DNA of 53,351 nt from Clostridiales bacterium. GTDB lineage: Bacteria > Bacillota > Clostridia > TANB77 > CAG-508. The stretch's first letter is position 1, and each line of letters opens with the position of its first letter. The notes below the pieces were generated by a model. The model ran no database searches. It had not been told where the DNA came from and saw only the letters and a list, made by a program, of their open reading frames with translations. The stretch is taken from assembly GCA_019419955.1 (NCBI GenBank), contig JAHZIB010000009.1:1-53351 (forward strand). The letters run 5' to 3'. The position numbers were made by a program, and so were the translations under genes. Shown in pieces: positions 18,248 to 26,453 of the stretch.

Positions 18248-18360
18248 CTTTGTACATATGGCAAATAAAAAATTGTTTTTTGCAGTAGAATAGTAAATGA
18301 AAGAGCTAACTAAAATTAAATTCTTTGCTAAGGAAAAAAACAAAAGGCGGTGAGAACAAT

Positions 18361-19569
18361 TTGATTGAAAAGATTATTTTTAATTTGCTTGCGTTTGTAT
18401 TGTTTATTATAATTTTTATAAAATTTGTTAAGAGAAACGACACAAGCTATGTATATGTTTTAGGTTTACAGTTTTTGGGGATTGTAATTAATTTTATAGA
18501 ATTAATTTTTGCAATACATTTAAATTTATTTTTTAGAATATTAATTTATATTGTATCTGTCATAATTCCTACTATAATTTTAGTTATTGAAAAAAAGCAG
18601 AGGGGCAATTTTCCAGAGATTCTTAATATAATATTAGCTAAGATAGCTATGAATGCAGGAAATACAAATAAAGCAAAAGATTATTTATTTAAGATAATTA
18701 ATAAATATCCTGAAAGTTACATTGGGCATAAGACCTTAGCAGAAGTATATGAAAAAGAGGATAAATATTCTATAGCTGTAGATGAATATATTAGAGCTAA
18801 TGAAATTAGTAGTAAAGATATTAAGATTAATTATAAAATTGGGCTACTATTAAATAAAGATGAAAGACGTGAGGAAGCTATTACAGTTTTACAAGACATA
18901 TTAAAAAAGAAACCTGAATATTATGATGCAACTAATTTGCTAGGAGAAATTTTATATTCAAATGATAGGTATAAAGAAGCGATAAATGTGTATATGAATG
19001 CTTTAAGATACCATCCTGGGAATTATGACTTGTATTATAACTTAGGAATGGTATATACTATGGTAAATGATTTTCAAAGGGCAAAAGAATTTTATCAAAA
19101 GGCAGCAGAAATTAATTCTCTTCTATATAATGCAAAATTGAGTCTGGGACAAATTGCTTTAATTGCTGGTGACTTGGATGAGGCAGAAGAATATTTTAAA
19201 GAAAGTGTAAAAGGAGAAGAAGTGGAAGCAGGGTCATATTATTATTTGTCACAGGTTGCTATATTAAAAGGAGATAAAGAAAAAGCTATAAATTATATGA
19301 ATATTGCGATTGAATTAGATAGCAGTATTTATAATAAAGTACAAAGAGAAGATGTGTTTACACCAATAAAAAACAGGATAAAGAAACCAGAAAAGAAAAT
19401 ACAAGAAGAAAAAAGAAGAACTAAATTATTGCTTAAAGAAAGAAAAGTTTTGAATCATTTATCTAAAACATGTTCATTAATTAGTGGACTTAATAATGAC
19501 GATATTACAGTTTTTAAAAATGTCAAAGAAAGAGAATTGGAAAAAGAAGAAAAGCAAAGAGAAAACTAA
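18361..19569 (+). CDS. Membrane-anchored TPR-repeat protein
   Basis: The ~402-aa protein starts with three hydrophobic segments (about residues 1-85). Tandem tetratricopeptide repeats follow (about 95-330; recurrent A-x-x-x-Y/L...G...Y-x-x-A pattern). The C-terminal tail is charged and rich in Lys and Glu. TPR arrays mediate protein-protein contacts; no partner can be named. The frame is open from a TTG at 18325, but AAAGGCGGTGAG directly precedes a TTG at 18361, giving LIEKIIFNLL, which I prefer. It lies ahead of dpaA-uppP, with a 63-nt gap. Confidence 0.7.
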   Translation: MIEKIIFNLLAFVLFIIIFIKFVKRNDTSYVYVLGLQFLGIVINFIELIFAIHLNLFFRILIYIVSVIIPTIILVIEKKQRGNFPEILNIILAKIAMNAGNTNKAKDYLFKIINKYPESYIGHKTLAEVYEKEDKYSIAVDEYIRANEISSKDIKINYKIGLLLNKDERREEAITVLQDILKKKPEYYDATNLLGEILYSNDRYKEAINVYMNALRYHPGNYDLYYNLGMVYTMVNDFQRAKEFYQKAAEINSLLYNAKLSLGQIALIAGDLDEAEEYFKESVKGEEVEAGSYYYLSQVAILKGDKEKAINYMNIAIELDSSIYNKVQREDVFTPIKNRIKKPEKKIQEEKRRTKLLLKERKVLNHLSKTCSLISGLNNDDITVFKNVKERELEKEEKQREN

Positions 19570-19632
19570 TATATTGTACAATCTTTCCTTCATATAATTA
19601 GATAAAATGATAAATGAAAGGAATGAATTTTT

Positions 19633-20550
19633 ATGAACATTAGTATAATTGGTGGAGACTTAAGAATGGTGCGTTTGGCAGAGATATATGCTAAAGAAGG
19701 GCAAAAAGTTTATACATATGGATTGGAAAAATATTTTTGCAAAAATGCGGATGAACTTTTTTCTGAAGATGAAGAGAAAATTAATGAGGATAAAAAAATA
19801 GCCAAATTAAACAATAATATTGTGATTTGTGATAATATGGAGCAGACAATTAATAGCTCAAAAATTATAATTAGTGGTATGCCTTTTTCTTATGATAAAA
19901 TTACTGTAAATGCTCCCTTTTCGGAAAACGAAATTAAAATAGATGAATTAAAAGATATGCTTAATTATAGTTCTAAATTATTTATTGCAGGAGGAATAAC
20001 TACTGATTTTATGAACAAAAAAATAGATTGCATGGACTTGTTACAAAATGAGAAACTTACTATATTAAATGCAATTCCTACTGTTGAAGGTACAATTAAA
20101 ATTGCAATTGAAGAAAGGGAAGAAACTATTCATGAAAGCAATGTACTTGTTTGCGGATTTGGAAGAATAGGAAAAATTCTTTGCAGGAGATTTAAAGCAC
20201 TTGGTGCAAATGTCTACTGCGTGGCAAGAAAGGATACAGATTTGTCTTGGATAAGAGAGGAAAAATATGTGCCTTTAAAGTATGAGGAAATACATAAATT
20301 TGGTAGAGAATTTGATATTTTAATTAATACAGTACCTACTACAGTGATTAAGGAGAGAGAATTATCTGAATTTAAAAAAGATATATTAATTATTGATGTG
20401 GCATCAAAACCAGGAGGGATTGAACAAGAAGCTGTAAAAAAGTATAATTTAAAAACAATAATTGCGTTAGGAATACCAGGAAAAATGATGCCGAGAACAT
20501 CAGCAAAATATATTAAAGAATTGATAGATGAAAGGAAAGTGATAGAATGA
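19633..20550 (+). CDS. dpaA: Dipicolinate synthase subunit A
   Basis: DpaA (SpoVFA) with DpaB makes dipicolinic acid from dihydroxy-tetrahydrodipicolinate in the mother cell during sporulation. The 305-aa protein begins with the family's GGDLRMVRLAEIYAKEG. A second Rossmann motif VCGFGRIGKILCRRF begins near residue 171. Near the end ALGIPGKMMPRTSAKYI is the conserved LPGK-like segment. No dpaB is next to it: the following gene, uppP, overlaps by 4 bp (ATGA). DpaB may be elsewhere, or an Isf/EtfA-like activity may substitute, as in some clostridia. The gene supports a sporulating or formerly sporulating ancestry. Confidence 0.88.
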   Translation: MNISIIGGDLRMVRLAEIYAKEGQKVYTYGLEKYFCKNADELFSEDEEKINEDKKIAKLNNNIVICDNMEQTINSSKIIISGMPFSYDKITVNAPFSENEIKIDELKDMLNYSSKLFIAGGITTDFMNKKIDCMDLLQNEKLTILNAIPTVEGTIKIAIEEREETIHESNVLVCGFGRIGKILCRRFKALGANVYCVARKDTDLSWIREEKYVPLKYEEIHKFGREFDILINTVPTTVIKERELSEFKKDILIIDVASKPGGIEQEAVKKYNLKTIIALGIPGKMMPRTSAKYIKELIDERKVIE

Positions 20551-21356
20551 CAACTTTACAAGCATTAATTTTAGGAATTATACAGGGATTAACGGAACTA
20601 CTTCCAATTTCTAGTTCAGGACATTTGGAAATTATTCCATGGCTTTTAAACTGGACTAACAATCCAGGGTTTACAGATGCATTTGAAGGTTTTGATGTTG
20701 CACTTCATTTTGGAACCTTTTTAGCAATAGCAATATTTTTCTTTAAAGATTGGATAGAATTAATAGTTGGTGGATTTAACCAAGTAGTGAAGAGAAAGAA
20801 AACTACAGAGGGAAGAATGTTTTGGTATCTTGTTATTGCAACAATACCTGGAGGAATAATAGGTCTTCTTTTAGATACATTTGCTGGAGATATTCTGAAA
20901 AAACCAGTTATAATAGCAATTGCATTAATTGTAATGGGTATAATTTTATATATTGTAGATAAAAAATCTATATCAGTTACAGATTACGAACACATGAGTT
21001 TTAAACAAACTTTTTTAATAGGTCTTTCTCAATGTTTGGCATTCATACCAGGTGTTTCTAGGTCAGGAATTACAATGACTACTGGTAGAGCTTTGGGTGT
21101 TGATAGAGAATCTGTTGCAAGATATTCATTTATGCTATCTGCACCAATTGTATTTGCTGCAACGATATTTAAGATAAAAGATTTTGTGTTTAGTGTACCT
21201 TTCTTTGTTGGAGTTATAGCAAGTTTCTTGGTGGGGATTGTTGTTATTAAATGGTTACTAAATTATTTGAAAAAAGGAAGTTTTAAAATTTTTGCAATTT
21301 ATAGAGTAGTTTTCGGATTAGTTATTTTAGGTTTTGTAATTGCAAGAATTTCATAG
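20547..21356 (+). CDS. uppP: Undecaprenyl-diphosphatase UppP/BacA
   Basis: This integral membrane phosphatase recycles undecaprenyl diphosphate to the monophosphate for cell-wall synthesis; extra copies raise bacitracin tolerance. The 269-aa protein starts GIIQGLTELLPISSSGH, the first active-site motif, and has GVSRSGITMTTG near residue 168, the second. Many hydrophobic helices fit the family. It is translationally coupled to dpaA by a 4-bp overlap. Confidence 0.95.
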   Translation: MTTLQALILGIIQGLTELLPISSSGHLEIIPWLLNWTNNPGFTDAFEGFDVALHFGTFLAIAIFFFKDWIELIVGGFNQVVKRKKTTEGRMFWYLVIATIPGGIIGLLLDTFAGDILKKPVIIAIALIVMGIILYIVDKKSISVTDYEHMSFKQTFLIGLSQCLAFIPGVSRSGITMTTGRALGVDRESVARYSFMLSAPIVFAATIFKIKDFVFSVPFFVGVIASFLVGIVVIKWLLNYLKKGSFKIFAIYRVVFGLVILGFVIARIS

Positions 21357-21439
21357 AACTTACAACAACAATGTTTTTAACGAATAAGCCTGAAGTTATA
21401 TATAAAATTAAAATTATAATACTTATAAAATCGAGTTAC

Positions 21440-21480
21440 AATATTTTTGTAATATTACAAAAATATTACAAAAATATTAC
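21440..21480. repeat. 28-bp perfect palindrome with 11-nt direct repeats
   Basis: AATATTTTTGTAAT (21440-21453) and ATTACAAAAATATT (21454-21467) are perfect complements with no spacer. AATATTACAAA recurs in tandem to 21480. It lies 30-60 bp upstream of the pilus operon promoter, where a dimeric regulator could bind. It could also form an unusual end for the uppP transcript. Confidence 0.6.
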
Positions 21481-21506
21481 ATTTATGTTAAAATTCAAAA
21501 ATTATA

Positions 21507-21534
21507 TTGACTTTTTTTAAAAAAAAGATAAAAT
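21507..21534 (+). promoter_or_regulatory. Promoter of the type IV pilus operon
   Basis: TTGACT (21507-21512), 16 bp, TAAAAT (21529-21534). The leader to pilM is about 115 nt. Confidence 0.6.
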
Positions 21535-21652
21535 ATAAAAGAGTACAGAAAAAAATGTTGAAAAAAAGCAAAAGGAAGAAAATTCAAGTATTATTTATGA
21601 TATTTTGTGGATGATAATAATGAATTTTTAAATAAAAACGAAGGAGAATAAA

Positions 21653-23272
21653 ATGTCAAGCTGTTTAGGATTATATATAGAAAGCAATGTAATTAAATAT
21701 GCAAAAGTTACTAAAGAACGTGAAGCTTTGAGAATTGAATCTTTCGGAATTAAATTCTATAATAAAATTGGGGATGCTTTAAATCAAATTATTTCAGAAA
21801 CATTTAGCTACAATATACCAATTAGTGTGAATTTATCTGAGGAAATTTACAATTATTTTCACATGTTTAGTCTTTTAAATAAGAATGACATGAGAAAGGC
21901 TATAGATACTGAGTTTGAATCGTTTTGTTTTGATAAAAAATTAAACAAAAATGCATTTGAAACAAGATATGCACTTTCAAATGCATTAGATGATAAAGAC
22001 AAAATCAGAGTAATACATGTTTCCTCAAACAAGTCTGCTATGCAAAGACAATTACAAGCACTTAGAGAGTATAGGGTTTCAAATATTTCACCTTTAGGTA
22101 CAAGTATAGCTAATGTTGCCTTAATTAACCCAAAGGAAAATATATTGATTGTTAATATAGAGGAAATCACAACAATTACAACAATTATAAATCAAAGAAT
22201 ATATAATGTGGAGAAAATGGAAGAAGGCTCAGGAGAGATTCTTGATAAAATAGCTGCAAAAGAGAATTCTTATTCAAAAGCATATGAAATTTGCAAAAAT
22301 TCTACGATATATACGATGGAAGGCAAAGAACTACAAGATGAAGAGAATGAATATTTGGATTATATAATGCCTACATTATATAAAATAGTTCAAAGAGTTC
22401 ACGATTATGTAAACAATATGACGGTGAAATTCAATAAGATTTATATAACAGGCTTAATGTCAGCAGTAAACAATATAGATTTATATTTTCAAGAGTTTTT
22501 TGATACGGAGAAATGTGAAGTATTAAAACCATATTTTACAAAAGATAATATAAAAATAAATATAAAAGACTATATAGAAGTTAATTCTGCAATTGCCTTA
22601 GCAATGCAAGGGTTAGGTTATGGAATAAAATCCATGAATTTTAAAAAGCTTAATTTCTCGGATAAGTTGCCTGAATGGTTGAAAATGGATATCTCACTAG
22701 GAAAGAAAGAGAAAAGTTCTAGCAAGAAAATTAGCTTTGATATGAAGGGAAAACTTGATCCGACGGAAAGATGGTTAATTAGAGGTTCAGCAGGTGTTTT
22801 AATTTTAACAATAATATTCTCAGTACTATCATGCTATATACAAAATAGGATAACTGAAAAAATAGTTGAAGCACAAGATACAAGTACTTATACAGACCAA
22901 CAAATTGCTATGGCGGAAATAGATATAGCACGAGTGGTGGATAAGACAAATGAATATAAAGAAATGGAAGATAATTTAAGAAATATAAATCAGAAAATAG
23001 AAGACGATTTAGATGTAAAAGGAGCAATACCAAATTTATTAGTGGGCATTATGTCTGTAATTCCTGAAAATGTACAAGTGACAGACATTGAGAATACTTC
23101 TGATAATGCTTCTAAACATGTTGTGATAAAAGCACAATCAAGATATTATGATGAGTTAGGTTACTTTAAAGCTAAATTAAAAGAAGATGGAATATTAAAA
23201 AACGTAGTTTCAACACAAGGAGAAAAGCAAGATGATTTTGTAAAAATTGTAATTGAGGGGGATTTGCCATGA
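21653..23272 (+). CDS. PilM-PilN fusion, pilus alignment subcomplex
   Basis: Residues ~1-350 are PilM-like, an actin/FtsA-fold cytoplasmic protein (start LGLYIESNVIKYAKV; later YITGLMSAVNNID). A linker follows, then a single membrane helix at about 378-397, a coiled coil and a PilN-like periplasm-equivalent domain (PNLLVGIMSVIPENVQVTDIE). In Gram-negatives PilM binds the short cytoplasmic tail of PilN; here both are one 539-aa chain, so the contact is covalent. It should link the motor platform to the envelope. The gene heads the operon after a good AAGGAG site and overlaps the next gene by 4 bp. Confidence 0.8.
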   Translation: MSSCLGLYIESNVIKYAKVTKEREALRIESFGIKFYNKIGDALNQIISETFSYNIPISVNLSEEIYNYFHMFSLLNKNDMRKAIDTEFESFCFDKKLNKNAFETRYALSNALDDKDKIRVIHVSSNKSAMQRQLQALREYRVSNISPLGTSIANVALINPKENILIVNIEEITTITTIINQRIYNVEKMEEGSGEILDKIAAKENSYSKAYEICKNSTIYTMEGKELQDEENEYLDYIMPTLYKIVQRVHDYVNNMTVKFNKIYITGLMSAVNNIDLYFQEFFDTEKCEVLKPYFTKDNIKINIKDYIEVNSAIALAMQGLGYGIKSMNFKKLNFSDKLPEWLKMDISLGKKEKSSSKKISFDMKGKLDPTERWLIRGSAGVLILTIIFSVLSCYIQNRITEKIVEAQDTSTYTDQQIAMAEIDIARVVDKTNEYKEMEDNLRNINQKIEDDLDVKGAIPNLLVGIMSVIPENVQVTDIENTSDNASKHVVIKAQSRYYDELGYFKAKLKEDGILKNVVSTQGEKQDDFVKIVIEGDLP

Positions 23273-23970
23273 GAAAAATACTAATTTCAATATTGCTTGT
23301 ATTGTTAATTGTTTTGGCATATTTCACGATATTTCAAGGAGTATCAATTGGTTCATTTAAAATTCTGGGGACAGGTCAAATTATTGAACTTAATAATATA
23401 TTGGACTTAAAAATCGAAGAAGCTAACAAAAAGATAAAAAGTGACTTACAAAACAAAAAAAATGAGTTATCTCAGAATGTAGAAACCTTGTTAAATAATA
23501 AAGAAAGTTATTACAGACTTGCTAATGTAAGTACTGAGACTCAAATTAGTGAAGCAAATACAGAAGAAGTTTACAATATCGAATATTTATGGTTAAGAGT
23601 CGGAAGACATGCAAGAAATGAAGGCGTAAATATGAGAATGGATGTTCTGGAGGGGAAATCAGAAGATACAAATATTAAGGATTTATATTTTACAGTTACT
23701 GGCAAATATGTTGGAATAATAGATTTTGTATCTTCTTTAGAGGATGATAGTGAACTGGACTTTAGAATTGATAATTTTAAGATGATTCCAAATGGAGATA
23801 ATCTACAAGCAACTTTTGAAGTGGAAGGGGTTAGAATAAAATTAGAAAATACAACAGAAACTGTAGATACACCAGAGGAACAAGCTATAAATGATGCTAA
23901 TGCTCAAACAGAGCAAACAGCAGATAATAACCAAAACAATGTTGATACTACAGGCAATGTAGTTCAATAA
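23269..23970 (+). CDS. PilO-like pilus assembly protein
   Basis: The 233-aa protein has one N-terminal membrane helix (about 2-22). A coiled coil with ANKKIKSDLQNKKNEL follows, then a ferredoxin-like domain (YFTVTGKYVGIIDFVSSLEDDSELDFRID, in two parts here) typical of PilO/GspM. The Asn/Gln-rich C-terminal tail is low complexity. PilO pairs with PilN to form the inner alignment ring. It overlaps the PilM-PilN stop by 4 bp, indicating translational coupling. Position and topology carry as much weight as sequence in this assignment. Confidence 0.7.
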   Translation: MRKILISILLVLLIVLAYFTIFQGVSIGSFKILGTGQIIELNNILDLKIEEANKKIKSDLQNKKNELSQNVETLLNNKESYYRLANVSTETQISEANTEEVYNIEYLWLRVGRHARNEGVNMRMDVLEGKSEDTNIKDLYFTVTGKYVGIIDFVSSLEDDSELDFRIDNFKMIPNGDNLQATFEVEGVRIKLENTTETVDTPEEQAINDANAQTEQTADNNQNNVDTTGNVVQ

Positions 23971-23987
23971 GTGAAATGGAGGCAAGT

Positions 23988-24473
23988 ATGCTAAAATCAG
24001 TAGGAAAAGAAATTGTTATAATATTGCTTTTGAGTGTAGCAATAATATTGATTCTGGGAATACTATTTTATGATTATATTCCAATTAATAGAGTTGTTCC
24101 GCCTAGAGAAGAGTATGCAACGCCAGATAACATTAAAAATGAAATATCAGAAGAAATTTCTGAAACAGAAAAAGTTGAAGTTACTTATGAAGTAACAGAT
24201 TCAGATTTGAATGTTTATCAACAAGGTGGAAGATATACTGAAGGAAAGGCAAATCCATTTGCACTTCCTGAACAAAACACAGGAAACAACAATGGAAATA
24301 ACAATAATAACAGTAACAATAATGGAAATAATAATAGTAACACTAATAGCAATAGTAATGATAATGGCAATAATAACAATAATGATGATAACAATAAAGA
24401 TAATGAAAATAAAAATACAGAAGCAAATAAGAATTCAACAGGAACATTTTTTAATGATGAAGGAATTAAATAA
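23988..24473 (+). CDS. Small membrane protein with Asn-rich tail in the pilus operon
   Basis: The ~161-aa protein has one membrane helix (about 8-30). A ~60-residue segment ends in YTEGKANPFALPEQN. A very Asn-rich tail (about residues 95-145, runs of N with S, T, G and D) follows. The KANPF motif and the place after pilO recall PilP/GspC-like proteins, whose conserved DPF/NPF motif precedes a disordered linker, but there is no following beta-sandwich domain. ATG 23988 is chosen over 23976 because AATGGAGG lies just upstream. It is probably a pilus-assembly accessory. Confidence 0.6.
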   Translation: MLKSVGKEIVIILLLSVAIILILGILFYDYIPINRVVPPREEYATPDNIKNEISEEISETEKVEVTYEVTDSDLNVYQQGGRYTEGKANPFALPEQNTGNNNGNNNNNSNNNGNNNSNTNSNSNDNGNNNNNDDNNKDNENKNTEANKNSTGTFFNDEGIK

Positions 24474-24555
24474 TATTTAATTCACAATTAACTTAGGTTA
24501 TATTTATATTATATATAGATATATACAAAATAAATTTTATAAGGAGGAGTTTTTT

Positions 24556-24783
24556 ATGTTAAAGAATGAAAGAGGTATTACATTAGTAGCATTAGTTATA
24601 ACAATAGTTATATTAATAATTTTAGCTACAGTATCTATTTCTATAGCTTTAAATCAAAACCTAATAGGACAAGCTCAAGCAGGAGCAGAGAGTTTCCAAC
24701 AAGCATCAGAGACAGAGAAAAAAGAAATTACTAATGTAGAATACTGGGTAAATGATGCAATCTCAGGCATTAAAGGACAATAA
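24556..24783 (+). CDS. Tiny type IV pilin, copy 1
   Basis: A 75-aa class III prepilin: MLKNERG then a hydrophobic helix ITLVALVITIVILIILATVSI. Cleavage after Gly7 would leave 68 residues. It has essentially only the N-terminal helix plus ~35 polar residues, without the usual globular head. Glu5 of the mature chain, normally needed for assembly, is Ala. The first 167 nt are identical to the next gene. A strong AAGGAGGAG site suggests high expression, in keeping with a major subunit. Confidence 0.8.
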   Translation: MLKNERGITLVALVITIVILIILATVSISIALNQNLIGQAQAGAESFQQASETEKKEITNVEYWVNDAISGIKGQ

Positions 24784-24802
24784 TCATAAGGAGGAGCTTT
24801 AT

Positions 24803-25057
24803 ATGTTAAAGAATGAAAGAGGTATTACATTAGTAGCATTAGTTATAACAATAGTTATATTAATAATTTTAGCTACAGTATCTATTTCTATAGCTTTAAA
24901 TCAAAACCTAATAGGACAAGCTCAAGCAGGAGCAGAGAGTTTCCAACAAGCATCAGAGACAGAGAAAAAGGAAATCACTAATGTAGAGTACTGGGTAAAT
25001 GATGCAATTGCAGGTATTCAAGGTGGAGATTCAGAAGTAACAAATGCTGTTCCATAA
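24803..25057 (+). CDS. Tiny type IV pilin, copy 2
   Basis: An 84-aa prepilin that is a tandem duplicate of the preceding gene. The first 56 codons are identical, including all but the last synonymous site. The tail diverges and is nine residues longer (GDSEVTNAVP end). Predicted cleavage after Gly7 leaves 77 residues. The start is ATG 24803 after AAGGAGGAG; the frame open from 24752 is upstream read-through. The mature position 5 is Ala. Two subunits differing only at the C terminus could copolymerise or be alternative fibres. Confidence 0.8.
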   Translation: MLKNERGITLVALVITIVILIILATVSISIALNQNLIGQAQAGAESFQQASETEKKEITNVEYWVNDAIAGIQGGDSEVTNAVP

Positions 25058-25105
25058 TATGGGCAAAGTAAATTAAGGTTTAATAATTGTTAAACTAAAA
25101 TAGAT

Positions 25106-25170
25106 AGAGGTTATACTATTTAAATATAATTTAAAGTATACAATTATATTTTAGTATAATCTCTCTTTTT
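25106..25170 (+). terminator. Terminator-like hairpin between the pilins and prepilin peptidase
   Basis: AGAGGTTATACTA (25106-25118) pairs with TAGTATAATCTCT (25152-25164) with one G-T pair, then CTTTTT. It could attenuate transcription so that pilins are made in excess over the assembly machinery, or protect the pilin mRNA 3' end. Confidence 0.65.
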
Positions 25171-25185
25171 AAATAAGGAGATAAA

Positions 25186-26001
25186 ATGGACTATTTATTG
25201 TATTTTCTTGTGTTTTGCATTGGGGCGACATTTGGAAGTTTTTTTACCCTTGCAGTATATAGGATACCAATTAAACAAGATATAACGCATACGAGGTCGT
25301 ATTGTCCAAAATGTGCTCATAAGCTATCATTTATTGATATGATACCAATACTAAGTTATGTTTGCTTAGGAGGAAAATGTAGATATTGCAAAGAAAAAAT
25401 AAGACCAAGATATATTTTACTTGAAATATTATCGGGGTTAGCATTTGTTTTATTTTCAGCTTCAATAAAATTTAGTGTTTTTTCGATGAATTATCAAACG
25501 GTAACTTATTTTGGTTTTGGCTTACTATATTTAGCTACATTGTTTATAATTGCAGGAATAGATAAAGAAAGAATTAAAATAGAGAAGCCAGTTCTACTTT
25601 TTGGCTTTATTTGTGTTACTTTATACATGATATATCTATATATAGTAGAAAATGATGCTAGTATTTATAGATATGTTATTTATTTAGTTTTAGCATGTCT
25701 ATTACTTCTGTTTAGTATTATATATTTAAAGAAAAAAGCGAAAGATAGTTATGCTATAGACATTTTAATACTTTCTATGCTTATGGTACTATTTACATAC
25801 GAAACAGTTTATATTTATACTGTAATAACAACACTTTTAGCTGTTTCAATACAATTATTAATTAAAAATTTATGTAATAAGAAATCAAAGATTTTAAGAA
25901 AAGTAAAAGTAGAAAATTCTAAAATTCCAGTAGGCTTTTATATGTGTACTGCAAATATAATTATTTTGATAATTACGAATTTTGTATTATTTTATAGGTG
26001 A
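25186..26001 (+). CDS. pilD: Prepilin leader peptidase/N-methyltransferase
   Basis: This polytopic membrane aspartic protease cleaves class III leaders and methylates the new N terminus. The N-terminal domain has the family's FGSFFTLAVYRIP and two CxxC pairs (CPKC about 39-42, CRYC about 65-68), followed by RPRYILLEILSG. The protein is 271 aa. One catalytic Asp candidate is in GIDKERIKIE. The second, usually in GxGD, is not in a canonical motif (YAIDILIL is the nearest). The C-terminal half is therefore divergent and activity is inferred from the N-terminal domain and the pilus operon context. Confidence 0.85.
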   Translation: MDYLLYFLVFCIGATFGSFFTLAVYRIPIKQDITHTRSYCPKCAHKLSFIDMIPILSYVCLGGKCRYCKEKIRPRYILLEILSGLAFVLFSASIKFSVFSMNYQTVTYFGFGLLYLATLFIIAGIDKERIKIEKPVLLFGFICVTLYMIYLYIVENDASIYRYVIYLVLACLLLLFSIIYLKKKAKDSYAIDILILSMLMVLFTYETVYIYTVITTLLAVSIQLLIKNLCNKKSKILRKVKVENSKIPVGFYMCTANIIILIITNFVLFYR

Positions 26002-26005
26002 TGTA

Positions 26006-26431
26006 ATGAAAAAAGTTAAATTGGTTAAACTAAATATAAAATCGGAAAAAGCTTTTACAATGCAAGACCTTGTTATTGCTTTGGTTATTATTATGTTATT
26101 TGTGGGAATTATTGGCTCTACAATGTATTTGGCATTTAAGAATAATGCTAAAACAAACTTAACATCTCAAATGACATTTTATGCAGTGCAAATAATAGAA
26201 GACATTGACAAGATTTCATATGAAGAAGCTATAACAAAAACAGGAGATGATTACAAAAGTCAATTTCAAATTCCAGATGGATATATGGTGGAGGTTAGTT
26301 TTTCAAATTACGGAGAAGGAATAGAAAATGTGCAAGATGTGATAAAAATAGTTGATGTAAAACTTTCATATACAATTGCAGGTGATACGGTAGATTATTC
26401 TATTGAAAAACTAAAAATAAAAGAAATTTAA
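26006..26431 (+). CDS. Pseudopilin / minor pilin with FTMQD leader
   Basis: A ~141-aa prepilin-like protein: basic leader MKKVKLVKLNIKSEKA, then FTMQDLVIALVIIMLFVGIIGS. Cleavage is predicted before Phe. Mature residue 5 is Asp in place of the usual Glu. The C-terminal domain is ~90 residues with a beta-strand pattern. Start ATG 26006 follows AGGTGAT and sits 4 nt after the pilD stop. Minor pilins usually prime or cap the fibre. Confidence 0.7.
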   Translation: MKKVKLVKLNIKSEKAFTMQDLVIALVIIMLFVGIIGSTMYLAFKNNAKTNLTSQMTFYAVQIIEDIDKISYEEAITKTGDDYKSQFQIPDGYMVEVSFSNYGEGIENVQDVIKIVDVKLSYTIAGDTVDYSIEKLKIKEI

Positions 26432-26453
26432 AAGGAAGGAGCCATTGATATAA

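Noticed and set aside
23976..23987. Upstream ATG for the Asn-rich pilus-operon protein
   Set aside because: AATGGAGG overlaps this codon and is spaced correctly only for ATG 23988.
24211..24480. 89-aa frame overlapping the Asn-rich membrane protein
   Set aside because: It is the shifted reading of AAT/AAC repeats (Ile/Met/Thr-rich) and has no site of its own.
24803..25057. Interpreting the pilin duplication as an assembly artefact
   Set aside because: The two copies have different 3' ends and different spacer sequence with separate ribosome-binding sites, so both copies are real in the assembly.
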